A model generated the notes under the pieces. The model did no database searches. It was not told the DNA's origin and saw nothing but the letters and a program-made list of their open reading frames with translations. A stretch of 20,285 nt of DNA from Prolixibacteraceae bacterium (lineage in GTDB: Bacteria; Bacteroidota; Bacteroidia; Bacteroidales; Prolixibacteraceae): contig DAIDJX010000025.1 of the NCBI GenBank assembly GCA_027451165.1, positions 1 through 20,285 on the forward strand, in the 5' to 3' direction. The translations under genes and the position numbers were made by a program. Within the stretch, counting starts at the first letter, position 1; each line of letters starts with the position of its first letter. This document shows positions 7,827 through 16,277 of the stretch, piece after piece.

Positions 7827-8459
7827 TTATTCCTTTTCAATGAGCGATTTACTGAAACTTCGCTGAATCCAGATGATTACCCCGACGAGCAACAGGGCCA
7901 TTGTAGGCATAATCATCAGTCCGTTGTTCACATACCCGGCATCATAGAATAACTTTGGGATAACATGAATACCAAAGATACTTCCGGAACCGAAAAGTTC
8001 CCGGATAAAAGCAACAACAATCAGGATCATGGCATAACCGGCCCCGTTACCTATACCATCCAAGAAGGAAGGCCAGGGTTTGTTCCCCATGGCATAGGCT
8101 TCCAACCGCCCCATAATGATGCAGTTGGTGATGATCAGCCCTACATAAACGGATAACTGCTTGCTGACGTCATATACAAATGCCCTGAGAAACTGATCGA
8201 CCAGGATAACCATAGTGGCTACAACCACCAACTGAACAATAATTCTGATCCTTGGGGGTATATAATTACGCATGAAGGAGATGACAAGGTTGGAGAAGGC
8301 TGTGACTATGATGACGGAAATTCCCATCACGAGTGCAGGTTTCAGCTTGACCGTAACAGCCAGTGCAGAACAAATTCCGAGGATCTGCACGGTTACCGGA
8401 TTCTGAAGGTTTAGCGGTCCGGTCAGCAAACCAAAGTTTTTTGAAGAAAAGATACTCAT
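7827..8459 (-). CDS. nqrD: Na+-translocating NADH:quinone reductase subunit D
   Basis: NqrD is a 210-residue polytopic subunit, homologous to NqrE and oriented oppositely to it in the membrane. The N-terminal stretch GPLNLQNPVTVQILGICSAL carries C30, and LIITNCIIMGRLEAYAM carries C113. These are the two cysteines expected to complete the intramembrane iron centre with NqrE C26 and C126. About six membrane spans are visible, and length is normal. The gene starts 12 bp after nqrC and ends 18 bp before nqrE. No defect is seen. Confidence 0.97.
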   Translation of the reverse strand: MSIFSSKNFGLLTGPLNLQNPVTVQILGICSALAVTVKLKPALVMGISVIIVTAFSNLVISFMRNYIPPRIRIIVQLVVVATMVILVDQFLRAFVYDVSKQLSVYVGLIITNCIIMGRLEAYAMGNKPWPSFLDGIGNGAGYAMILIVVAFIRELFGSGSIFGIHVIPKLFYDAGYVNNGLMIMPTMALLLVGVIIWIQRSFSKSLIEKE

Positions 8460-8471
8460 CGCAGCAAATAT

Positions 8472-9176
8472 TTATTTACGGTTCTGAATAAAATAAGATT
8501 TGTATTGAACAAGACAAGAGTCCAGCATAGCTTCCAGCGCTTTAGAGGTGATGGTTCCTCCCGAAATGGCGTCGACAGCATGAGGGTCATCTTTGGGAGC
8601 GCCGCCTTTCAGCACTTTAACCGAGACAAAATTCAGGGAATCCCTGAAAATCTTTTTCCCCCGGAATGGTTCCTGAAACCAGTCGGTTGAAATTTCAGCG
8701 CCAAGTCCGGGTGTCTCTCCCTGATGGTCAAAATAAACGCCATAGATTGTGTTCATGTCAGGGAGTACCGAAAGGTAGCCCCAGATCGGTCCCCACAGAC
8801 CCTTCCCCCTCAGCGGAAGAATATAAGCTACGGTGCCATTTTCCATTACGCCGACAAAAACAGGCAACGACCGTTGATCTGAAGGTTTGGAAATCTCCTT
8901 CTTCATATCCACGGTAAAGGCATCCAATCCTTCCTTTTTCATGCCTGTGCGGTCAATCACATAACTGTCGGTAATGAAACGGGCATATAAGTCAACAGCG
9001 TCATCGACTGTTGAAGGAATTCTGACTGAGGCCAGGATATTCCGTTTCTTTTCAATTTCTATGTTTTTGTCCTGAAACGGTTTTAACTGCATGGCAGCCA
9101 AAGACAGCAACAGGGCAATGACCACCACCATGATCACTGAAAAGGTAAAAATATAGGTATTACTGAAATTTTTCAT
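8472..9176 (-). CDS. nqrC: Na+-translocating NADH:quinone reductase subunit C
   Basis: NqrC carries a covalently bound FMN and relays electrons outside the membrane. The 234-residue product has one N-terminal transmembrane helix (about residues 10-30) and a periplasmic FMN-binding domain with GLWGPIWGYL (127-136), GETPGLGAEIS (153-163) and the flavinylation motif D202-A-I-S-G-G-T208. T208 is the predicted FMN acceptor for ApbE. The usual consensus has alanine where this protein has glycine (SGGT instead of SGAT). That change is conservative, and glycine may be usual in this lineage. The gene is 11 bp after nqrB and 12 bp before nqrD. Confidence 0.97.
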   Translation of the reverse strand: MKNFSNTYIFTFSVIMVVVIALLLSLAAMQLKPFQDKNIEIEKKRNILASVRIPSTVDDAVDLYARFITDSYVIDRTGMKKEGLDAFTVDMKKEISKPSDQRSLPVFVGVMENGTVAYILPLRGKGLWGPIWGYLSVLPDMNTIYGVYFDHQGETPGLGAEISTDWFQEPFRGKKIFRDSLNFVSVKVLKGGAPKDDPHAVDAISGGTITSKALEAMLDSCLVQYKSYFIQNRK

Positions 9177-9187
9177 GCCTCGGTATT

Positions 9188-10351
9188 TTAAGGGTTCACC
9201 TTGGGAACGCTTCTTTTCAGACGGCGTTTGATATGGGATTCAATGACGAAATAGTCGATCAGCGGAGCGCTGACGTTCATCAGGAGAATGGCCAGCATCA
9301 TCCCTTCCGGATAGGCCGGGTTGAATATACGGATCATCACGGTAAAAACGCCGATGAGAAAACCATAAATCCATTTACCGCGTTCAGTATGGGAAGCTGT
9401 AACCGGATCGGTAGCCATAAACACTGTTCCGAAGGCAAATCCGCCCATCACCAGGTGGTAATAAGCCGGGATTTCCATATAACTGTTGGCCGGGAAAAGG
9501 TTGCAGATGCCACCCATAACCAGGGCACCCGCCACTACTGAAACCATGATTTTCCAGCTGCCGATGCCGGTGAAGATCAGTAAGGCGGCCCCAAGCAGGA
9601 TGGCCAGTGTGGAAGTTTCCCCAATGGAGCCGGGGATGGTCCCCAGAAACATTTCCGAAAGTGAATAATGTCCAAAACCGGTGCCCAGCGCCAGACCAGC
9701 CAGAGGAGTCGCACCCGAGAAACCGTCAACAGGGGCGTTTTTGGTCAGGTCATAAATCCAAACCTCATCTCCGGTCATTTGGGCCGGATAGGCAAAAAAG
9801 AGGAATGCCCTGGCTAAAAGGGCTACATTCATAATGTTATAACCTGTTCCTCCGAAAATTTCCTTCCCGAAAATTACGGCGAAAATGGTGGCAAGCGCTA
9901 CCATCCACAAGGGGATATTTACCGGAACAATCAACGGGATAAGCATTCCTGTAACGAGAAAACCCTCATTCACTTCATGCCCCCTGATTTGAGCAGTAAT
10001 GAACTCAACGCCCAACCCGGTCACATAAGTAACTACTATGATGGGCAAAACCTTGAGGAAGCCAAACCAGAAGTTGGCCAAAATTCCTCTTTCGATGCCA
10101 AAAGCGAGACCATGCTGATAACCAATGTTCCAACTCCCGAAAAGCAGGGCAGGCAACAAGGCCAGCACGACAATGATCATGGTACGTTTAAGGTCTATGG
10201 CGTCGTGAATATGTACTCCCGATTTGGAAGTATGGTTAGGCGTGAAGAGAAAAGTCTCAAACGCATCAAATGTTGACCTGAATTTAGCCAACTTTCCACC
10301 TTCTTCAAACAGTGGCTTATTGTTGTCCAGGAATTTCCTTATTAGCTTCAT
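9188..10351 (-). CDS. nqrB: Na+-translocating NADH:quinone reductase subunit B
   Basis: NqrB is the large integral membrane subunit that carries a covalent FMN and a riboflavin and forms the main sodium path. The product is 387 residues, slightly shorter than the Vibrio protein of about 410, with many hydrophobic spans. The flavinylation motif D209-G-F-S-G-A-T215-PLAG is intact, making T215 the predicted FMN acceptor for the ApbE encoded downstream. Other conserved segments are GKEIFGGTGYNIMNVALLARAF cut by the membrane boundary near 163-184, and FMATDPVTASHT near 315-326. The gene starts 19 bp after the end of nqrA and runs straight on to nqrC. Confidence 0.98.
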   Translation of the reverse strand: MKLIRKFLDNNKPLFEEGGKLAKFRSTFDAFETFLFTPNHTSKSGVHIHDAIDLKRTMIIVVLALLPALLFGSWNIGYQHGLAFGIERGILANFWFGFLKVLPIIVVTYVTGLGVEFITAQIRGHEVNEGFLVTGMLIPLIVPVNIPLWMVALATIFAVIFGKEIFGGTGYNIMNVALLARAFLFFAYPAQMTGDEVWIYDLTKNAPVDGFSGATPLAGLALGTGFGHYSLSEMFLGTIPGSIGETSTLAILLGAALLIFTGIGSWKIMVSVVAGALVMGGICNLFPANSYMEIPAYYHLVMGGFAFGTVFMATDPVTASHTERGKWIYGFLIGVFTVMIRIFNPAYPEGMMLAILLMNVSAPLIDYFVIESHIKRRLKRSVPKVNP

Positions 10352-10370
10352 TCCTCTATCTCTTTGATTT

Positions 10371-11720
10371 TTATCCCAATTCTTTAATCATCAAACGGAT
10401 TCCCTTCCGGAGGATGTCCTGAACTTCTGTTTTGGAAGTACAGACATATTCACAAAGTGCAAGGTCCTCTTCAACTACCTCATAGATGCCCAATTTTTCC
10501 ATCTTCTCAATATCATCGGCAATCACCGCTTTGATCAATTGTACGGGGAGAATATCCATGGGAACCACTTTTTCATACTGTCCGGTCATCACATAGGCTC
10601 TTTTTTCGCCGTGCAGGTTGGAATCAGGCCGGAAGGTTTTTTGGGGATTCAGCCAGGAAAAATAGGCATGAGACATACTGTGCTTGTCCAATCTTGGTTT
10701 GGCCCAGCCCAGAAACTCATAATAATCTCCTTCGGGGATGACCGTAACCATCGTATCAAGAAATCCGATGTACCCTTCCGGAGTGATTCTCTTTCCGGTA
10801 AGGACATTTCCGCTTATAATACGGACTCCGGTATTCGATTTAAGCCTGTTTTGAAGTATGGAATCCACGCTTGCCCCACATATGGTCCGGAAATAGCAGG
10901 GCGATTTCACTTCAGACCCAGCCAGGGCAATGATTTTGGAGAAATCGACAAACCCGGTTTCAAACAATCGCCCGATATACAACACACCCTGCGGGGAGAT
11001 GGTCCAAACCACTTCTCCTTTGTTTACCGGATCGGTATGGTGAATCTGGACACCTGCATTTCCTGCCGGATGTGGTCCCTGGTAAAAGGTGATTTCCACA
11101 TTTTTCATCGTCTTGCAGGGATGCTCCTGACCGGCAGGAAGCCCCAGATGAACCTTTCCGGTAGTCAGCCGGGTAAGTGCATTGAGTCCGGTTTGAAAGA
11201 TCTTCTCTTCCCCTTTCAGGACAAAGGCATTGTCAGGGGCCAGGGGAGCCGAATCAAAAGCGGATACGAAAATACTTTTGGGCGTTTCGTTCGGTTTCGC
11301 CAGAATTCCGTAAGGCCTTCTCCTGAAAAAAGGCCACATACCGGCTTTCAGCAACAATTCCCTGACGGCTGATGGTTCCATGCTTAAGGGATTCGCCTGT
11401 CCAAAATCCACATTACCCCTTCCCTTTTCCGCCTTGACCACTATCTCAAGTATCTTCCTCCGTTCTCCCCGGTTGATGGCTACAACAACCCCGCTTACAG
11501 GAGACACAAAACTGATTTCGGGAAAACTTTTGTCATGACACAACTGTTCTCCGGCTTTTACTTCCTGACCCTGCACAACACTTAGTCGGGGGGTAAGACC
11601 GGGAAATTCTGAAGGTTTAATGGCATAAAATTCTGAACCTGAACTATTTTCAAGATGAGGTTCTGGTTTCCCTTCCATCCTGATATCAAGCCCTTTTTTA
11701 AGTCTAATCGTTTTTGACAT
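10371..11720 (-). CDS. nqrA: Na+-translocating NADH:quinone reductase subunit A
   Basis: NqrA is the peripheral, cytoplasmic-side subunit associated with ubiquinone or menaquinone binding. From the ATG at 11720 the protein is 449 residues, the normal size, beginning MSKTIRLKKGLDIRMEGKP as in the family. An in-frame ATG at 11762 would add 14 residues that do not resemble NqrA. AAGG lies nine bases upstream of 11720, which supports the shorter form. Family stretches visible include SFVSPVSGVVVAINRGERR, RRPYGILAKP and PEGYIGFLDTMV. It is the first gene of the operon nqrABCDEF-dedA-apbE. A possible promoter lies at 11751-11783. Confidence 0.98.
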   Translation of the reverse strand: MSKTIRLKKGLDIRMEGKPEPHLENSSGSEFYAIKPSEFPGLTPRLSVVQGQEVKAGEQLCHDKSFPEISFVSPVSGVVVAINRGERRKILEIVVKAEKGRGNVDFGQANPLSMEPSAVRELLLKAGMWPFFRRRPYGILAKPNETPKSIFVSAFDSAPLAPDNAFVLKGEEKIFQTGLNALTRLTTGKVHLGLPAGQEHPCKTMKNVEITFYQGPHPAGNAGVQIHHTDPVNKGEVVWTISPQGVLYIGRLFETGFVDFSKIIALAGSEVKSPCYFRTICGASVDSILQNRLKSNTGVRIISGNVLTGKRITPEGYIGFLDTMVTVIPEGDYYEFLGWAKPRLDKHSMSHAYFSWLNPQKTFRPDSNLHGEKRAYVMTGQYEKVVPMDILPVQLIKAVIADDIEKMEKLGIYEVVEEDLALCEYVCTSKTEVQDILRKGIRLMIKELG

Positions 11721-11750
11721 ATCAGAATTACCTTGTATGATTAACTTCGC

Positions 11751-11783
11751 CAAATTAAACAATTTAAGTTCATTTGCAGTAAA
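11751..11783 (-). promoter_or_regulatory. possible nqr operon promoter
   Basis: Read on the minus strand, TTAATTTG (11751-11758) matches the Bacteroidota -7 consensus TAnnTTTG at five of six fixed positions. TTTA (11780-11783) lies 21 bases upstream as a three-of-four match to the -33 TTTG. The leader to the nqrA start would be about 25 nt. The assignment rests on consensus matching alone. Confidence 0.35.
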
Positions 11784-11800
11784 TGAGAATTAAAAAGATT

Positions 11801-11863
11801 AGCCGGTAAAATATCGGGACTGGATGGTACGTTTTTTGACCATACTGCCAACCGGCTTACCGG
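11801..11863. repeat. nested inverted repeats between nqrA and the T9SS plug gene
   Basis: AGCCGGT (11801-11807) pairs with ACCGGCT (11851-11857). Inside this lies ATGGT (11824-11828) paired with ACCAT (11839-11843) around a ten-base loop containing six T. The left arm can pair alternatively: CCGGTAA (11803-11809) with TTACCGG (11857-11863). The structure sits in the 173-bp spacer between divergent genes, upstream of both starts. It could be an operator, a 5'-leader hairpin or an element that insulates the two promoters. The sequence alone does not decide. Confidence 0.4.
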
Positions 11864-11893
11864 ATTTCTGAAAATTACACTTTTAGAACAGTC

Positions 11894-13177
11894 ATGAATA
11901 TTTTTTGTTCGCTATTAACACTGCTTTTGCTGATTCCTTCGTCAATGGTTCTGGCACAGAATGACCGTTACTACCATGAGAACAGGGTCAACAGGGAAGA
12001 CATCAGGTCGGTAAAAATGTTCCGGCAGGGATTTGAACTTTCCAATCCGGTTCTTGAGTTGGGAGAAGATGCCCGCTTGGTGCTGAAATTCGATGACCTG
12101 TCGGGGGAGGTAAAAAATTACTGGTATACCATTCTGCATTGCGATGCTTCCTGGAATGAAAGCTTTCTGCGCCTGAACGACTATTTGGAAGGGTTTCCGG
12201 ATAACCGGCTGGATGATTATGCCCGTTCATTCAATACCACTTTCCGTTATGTCAATTATTACCTGGAAATTCCGAATGACCGTGTCAGGCTGAAGCTGTC
12301 GGGAAATTATATCTTGTTGGTTTATGAAGACAACAATAAAGAAAAGCTTGTTCTTTCACGGCGGTTTTATGTGACTGAGCCTTTGGTCGACATAGCGGCG
12401 ACCATTAAAAGAGCCACCAATGATGCGTATAAAGGGGAAAACCAGGAGATCGACTTTACCCTTTTTCATGAAAAACTGCGGATAGAAAACCCCAGGGACG
12501 AAGTCAGGGTTGTGGTCATGCAGAACAACCGGTACGACAATGCCATCACCAATCTGAAACCCCTGTTTATTCAGCAAAACAGGCTGATTTATGACTATTC
12601 CAAAGAAAATGTCTTTCCTGCAGGAAATGAATATCGCTATTTCGATACAAGGAATCACCGGGTTAATGGGGAAGGCGTTGAAGAGACCTCCTTTTTCCGG
12701 CCTTATTACCACATCACACTCGCGCCCTCCGAAGTAAGGGCCAATCAGCGCTTTTTCCCTTACCGGGAGATGAATGGCAGGTATGTGGTGGAAAGCCAGG
12801 AACGGGTTTCTGATTATGATGTGGAGTGCGACTACCAGTTTGTCCATTTCAGTCTTCCGCTGGAAGCTCCGCTGATGGGCGGTTCTATTTATGTCATGGG
12901 GGAACTGACCGGTTGGTCATTCAGCAAGTCCAATGAAATGACCTGGAATTTTGATACCGGAAGATATGAACTGACCCTGCTGCTGAAACAGGGTTATTAC
13001 AACTACCTGTATGCGTATGTTCCGCAGGGTTCCAAAAAAGTGGACATTGCCAACCTGGAAGGGAGTTTCTGGGAAACAGAAAATGATTACCAGATTTTTG
13101 TCTACTACCGCAGCCCCGGTAACCGCAGCGACAGGCTGGTGGGGTACAGGCAGTTTAATTCTAAGGGAAACCCATGA
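11894..13177 (+). CDS. type IX secretion system plug protein (DUF5103 family)
   Basis: This 427-residue protein carries a signal peptide (residues 1 to about 21, ending SSMVLAQ). It matches the DUF5103 family, whose Flavobacterium member plugs the periplasmic end of the giant SprA translocon of the T9SS. Recognisable stretches include an N-terminal beta domain (ENRVNREDIRSVKMFRQGFE, then LVLKFDDLSGE and YWYTILHCDASW), a middle domain with ITNLKPLFIQQNRLIYDY, and a late domain with GSIYVMGELTGWSFSKSNEM and LLKQGYYNYLYAYVP. The latter resembles an early-set carbohydrate-binding-like fold. It is divergent from nqrA and convergent with the C10 protease, a likely T9SS cargo. Its TGA stop overlaps the first bases of a large hairpin element. 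No T9SS core genes are in the window, which is common because they are scattered in this phylum. Confidence 0.85.
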   Translation: MNIFCSLLTLLLLIPSSMVLAQNDRYYHENRVNREDIRSVKMFRQGFELSNPVLELGEDARLVLKFDDLSGEVKNYWYTILHCDASWNESFLRLNDYLEGFPDNRLDDYARSFNTTFRYVNYYLEIPNDRVRLKLSGNYILLVYEDNNKEKLVLSRRFYVTEPLVDIAATIKRATNDAYKGENQEIDFTLFHEKLRIENPRDEVRVVVMQNNRYDNAITNLKPLFIQQNRLIYDYSKENVFPAGNEYRYFDTRNHRVNGEGVEETSFFRPYYHITLAPSEVRANQRFFPYREMNGRYVVESQERVSDYDVECDYQFVHFSLPLEAPLMGGSIYVMGELTGWSFSKSNEMTWNFDTGRYELTLLLKQGYYNYLYAYVPQGSKKVDIANLEGSFWETENDYQIFVYYRSPGNRSDRLVGYRQFNSKGNP

Positions 13178-13296
13178 TTTCGGATTTACCTGAATTTCGG
13201 ATTTCGGATGTACAATTTCGGATTTAAAGGCAAGAGAGACCGCAGGCAAATCCGAAATCTCAAATCCGAAATCCGAAATTATGTAAATCCGAAATC
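13176..13296. repeat. long intergenic hairpin element, copy 1
   Basis: Three paired blocks form one large hairpin: GATTTCGGATTTAC (13176-13189) with 13283-13296, a 17-base block (13193-13209) with 13264-13280, and ATTTCGGATTT (13215-13225) with 13248-13258. That gives 42 perfect pairs in all. The 22-nt loop (13226-13247) contains GAGAGACCGCAGGC. The element fills the whole spacer between the plug gene and the convergent C10 protease gene: it begins inside the plug TGA stop and ends 3 bp from the protease stop. Copy 2 is at 17245-17330 with the same loop. It could serve as a bidirectional terminator or mRNA stabiliser, but it lacks a clear T-run. Confidence 0.85.
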
Positions 13297-13299
13297 AAA

Positions 13300-16269
13300 T
13301 TACCTGAGCACAATTTTTTTGATTTCACTTACCCGCCGGCTGGAAATCCTGAAATAATATACCCCTTTTGCATAGTTACGGAGATCGATTTCCTCTCCGG
13401 AAGAAACCTGGCTTTTTGAAAGGATTTTTTGGCCTGTTTCCGTTAATACCTCCAAAGAATATCCTGAAATTCCTGAAGGTAATACGACTTTCACAAAACG
13501 GTCGGTAATGGTAGGATAGACGCTTATGCCGTTATCCTCCAGATCCAGGACAGGTGTAGGATTTCCTTCCTGAAGCAAATCTACTGTTTGGGAAGCGAAA
13601 CACCCCACGATGGTCAGCACGGCTTTTCTCTTTTGCAGCGGATTGGCTTCAGTTGAAACAGAGACAATGCCGTTTTCTGTGCTGAACGTTGGGGTCACAG
13701 TGACCCATTTTGAATCAGCCGATGCAGTCCAGGCAGAATTGGATTGGATGGTTACCGTTTTCAGGGCCGGTTCATGTGGAAAGACCAGGCTATTCCCGGA
13801 TAAGGTCAGCGTACAAGGATCCTGCGTAACGGTAATGTTTTGGGTGGTATAGCAGCCCGTAATGGTGACATTTCCGCTTCGTTTCTTATTGGTATTATTC
13901 GCAGGTACTGACACCGAAACCACGCCCAGTTTCCTCCCGGTAGCGGGAGTAACCGTAATCCAGGGCGCATCAGCTGAAACGCTCCAGGAGCCGGTTGAAA
14001 TTACCGAGGCTGATTTTATACCTTCAAAATAGGAGAAATCGAGGATGGTAGTGGTGACATCCAGTATGCAATAACTCTGCTGGATAACAGATATTTTCCG
14101 TGATGATCCGCAGGCTGTAACTTCAATGAAACCTGACCTTGCTGTTTGGCCGGTATTGGGCTGCACCTCGATTTTCAGGAAATCATTCTCCATTCCGTTG
14201 GTTGGAGATACACTTAGCCAGCAGCTTTCCGTAACCGCCTGCCAGGATGAATTGGCCGATACCCTTATGAATTTATAACCGGCATCCGGGTCAAATTCCA
14301 CATTAAGGGCAGCCAGATCCATATAGCAAACCCCGTTTTGAGTCACTGTAATGGTCCGGTCTGCATTACACCCCTTAATGGTGACAACACCAGTCCTGCG
14401 GATATTCGTGATGTTTTCTGTGACAACGACCGAAAGGATTCCCCCTTCTGTGGAAGCAGCCGGCAAAACAGAAAGCCATTCTGCACTGGAAGTGGCTGTC
14501 CAGGAAGTACCCGTAGCAATAGTTACCGCTTGCTGAGCAGCTTCTGAATTGAAAAACAGGCTGGATGCCGAAAGGGCAAGGGAACAGGTTCCGTCCTGAA
14601 TAACCACAATATTCAGGGTACTGTTGCATCCGGAGATGGCAATACTACCTGACCGCTGGCTGGAGCCCATATTGTCAGCAACTGAAATGAGCAGCGAATC
14701 TTTACCATTACCAATCCCCGGAGAAACGGAGATCCAGGGAGATCCTGAAGAGGTAAGCCAGGAAGCAGTGGCATTGATACCTATTTTTTTGCTGCCTTCC
14801 CGAACCGGGAAATATACCGTATCTGCAGATAAGGCCAGCGTACAGGTTCCCTTCTGAACCACCTTGATAATTCTGTCCTCATCACAACCGGTGACTTTTA
14901 CTTCACAGGCCCTGTCCAGAAATCCTTCATTGGAAGGCACTGTAAAAGTTAAGGTCTGGTTGCCGGTTCCTGAGGTATTGGATACATTGACCCAGGGTAC
15001 ATCCACCAAAACCTTCCAGTTGGTATTGGAGTTGACGTTGATTTCACGAACTCCTCCGCTTACTTCATATTGCAGGGAATCTTTATTGACAGACAAAAGA
15101 CATTCGAAGGTGGTTGCAGGCTGAATTCCTGTAACCATCATGTGAAGATCTGAAAAAGTATAAATATCACCGCACTGGGATGGAGTCAACAGGTTAAGCC
15201 TGTAATATCCGTTGGAACAACCGCCCCATCCCCAGTTGATGTGGTACTGGTCTTCATCGGTAAACCCATCCAGAACAAAGGCATGGCCTCCGGCCACATC
15301 ATCCGGCTTATTGGGATCCAGAGGATCAAGAGCGCCATAAATGACTGGTCTGCTGTTCAGAATTTCCTTGTTGATCATACTTTTCCAGGTTTCAAAGCTA
15401 TAGTTGCTCAGATACCGGAATGCAGGCTGCTTGTACTTGAAGTATTTGTAAAGCGCAGTGGCCACGCTCCCCTCATAGGCAGAACTTTCATAGGGGCCAA
15501 AGTCTGTTTCAAGCGATAAGGCACTGTGGTAACACAACTCTGCAATATCGGCATTGGCTACCCCAACCGGCGGTTGACCCGTCATATTCTCATAATTGTA
15601 TTCTGCGTTGGCAAAGTTAGCCGACAATACGCCATAATCTGAAGCGTAGGTAACATTCCCGGTACCCACTCTCGGGTATTTAAAATAATAGATGACCTGG
15701 GCCATAGCCAGGGCTACACAGCCCACCGGACAAGTCCTTGCGGTGGCACGGTCTTGCGGGCAGAAAGAATTGTAAGGCGCTGGTGACTGGTTCCATTCAA
15801 TGTTCTTCAGCAGGGGTTCCAGAACTTCCTTGCCCGCAGAAAAAATGGCCGGAGACGACAGGTTGGAAGCCCGTGCAAGTGCTACCTCTTTGACATACTG
15901 ATCAAAGAGCAGCTGCTGGGCAGGATTTATCTCACATATTCCGGATTTGTCGGACCATGCAATAATATCGCTGATCCTTTCTTCCGCAGAAACAATAACA
16001 AAGCCTGGCTGATCATTCCTGTTGAAAATATAAAAAGCAGGTTCTTCCTTCAAAACGGCAGATTTCAGCCCATCCCTGCTGACATCGGTAAACGTGGTAA
16101 ACAATTCAACATTTACTGTTGAAGCTGATTTTAAGGGGTTAGCCTTCCGCTCCAATTCTTTAAAAAAGGTGATGGCTTTGTATTTGGCACGGTCGGCCGG
16201 AATAACCTGGGAAAAAAGAGGGCCTGTCAGTAGTATAAACAATAACAGGAGCAGGGTAATTTTCTTCAT
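13300..16269 (-). CDS. secreted C10 (streptopain-type) cysteine protease with six BACON-like repeats and a T9SS sorting domain
   Basis: The 989-residue protein has a signal peptide (1 to about 20, LLTGPLFSQ) and a streptopain-type propeptide (about 22-150, with PAFYIFN and GFVIVSAEERI). A C10 peptidase domain follows (about 158-382): nucleophile C184 in PVGCVALAMAQ, catalytic H329 in GGHAFVLDGF, then HINWGWGG at 343-350. Next come six BACON-like beta repeats starting at C390, C476, C562, C648, C734 and C819. Each has a second cysteine 71 or 72 residues after the first. The end (about 913-989) is a T9SS type A sorting domain, with VYPTITDRFVKV and KGVYYFRISS ending KKIVLR. It is probably exported by Sec, crosses the outer membrane by T9SS, and is anchored or released. 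The start lies 8 bp after the M48 protease stop, so coexpression is likely. Substrates are unknown. Confidence 0.93.
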   Translation of the reverse strand: MKKITLLLLLFILLTGPLFSQVIPADRAKYKAITFFKELERKANPLKSASTVNVELFTTFTDVSRDGLKSAVLKEEPAFYIFNRNDQPGFVIVSAEERISDIIAWSDKSGICEINPAQQLLFDQYVKEVALARASNLSSPAIFSAGKEVLEPLLKNIEWNQSPAPYNSFCPQDRATARTCPVGCVALAMAQVIYYFKYPRVGTGNVTYASDYGVLSANFANAEYNYENMTGQPPVGVANADIAELCYHSALSLETDFGPYESSAYEGSVATALYKYFKYKQPAFRYLSNYSFETWKSMINKEILNSRPVIYGALDPLDPNKPDDVAGGHAFVLDGFTDEDQYHINWGWGGCSNGYYRLNLLTPSQCGDIYTFSDLHMMVTGIQPATTFECLLSVNKDSLQYEVSGGVREINVNSNTNWKVLVDVPWVNVSNTSGTGNQTLTFTVPSNEGFLDRACEVKVTGCDEDRIIKVVQKGTCTLALSADTVYFPVREGSKKIGINATASWLTSSGSPWISVSPGIGNGKDSLLISVADNMGSSQRSGSIAISGCNSTLNIVVIQDGTCSLALSASSLFFNSEAAQQAVTIATGTSWTATSSAEWLSVLPAASTEGGILSVVVTENITNIRRTGVVTIKGCNADRTITVTQNGVCYMDLAALNVEFDPDAGYKFIRVSANSSWQAVTESCWLSVSPTNGMENDFLKIEVQPNTGQTARSGFIEVTACGSSRKISVIQQSYCILDVTTTILDFSYFEGIKSASVISTGSWSVSADAPWITVTPATGRKLGVVSVSVPANNTNKKRSGNVTITGCYTTQNITVTQDPCTLTLSGNSLVFPHEPALKTVTIQSNSAWTASADSKWVTVTPTFSTENGIVSVSTEANPLQKRKAVLTIVGCFASQTVDLLQEGNPTPVLDLEDNGISVYPTITDRFVKVVLPSGISGYSLEVLTETGQKILSKSQVSSGEEIDLRNYAKGVYYFRISSRRVSEIKKIVLR

Positions 16270-16277
16270 AAACAGTA

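Noticed and set aside
11721..11762. Longer nqrA beginning at the ATG at 11762
   Set aside because: The extra 14 residues do not resemble NqrA, and the ATG at 11720 has AAGG upstream and the family N-terminus.
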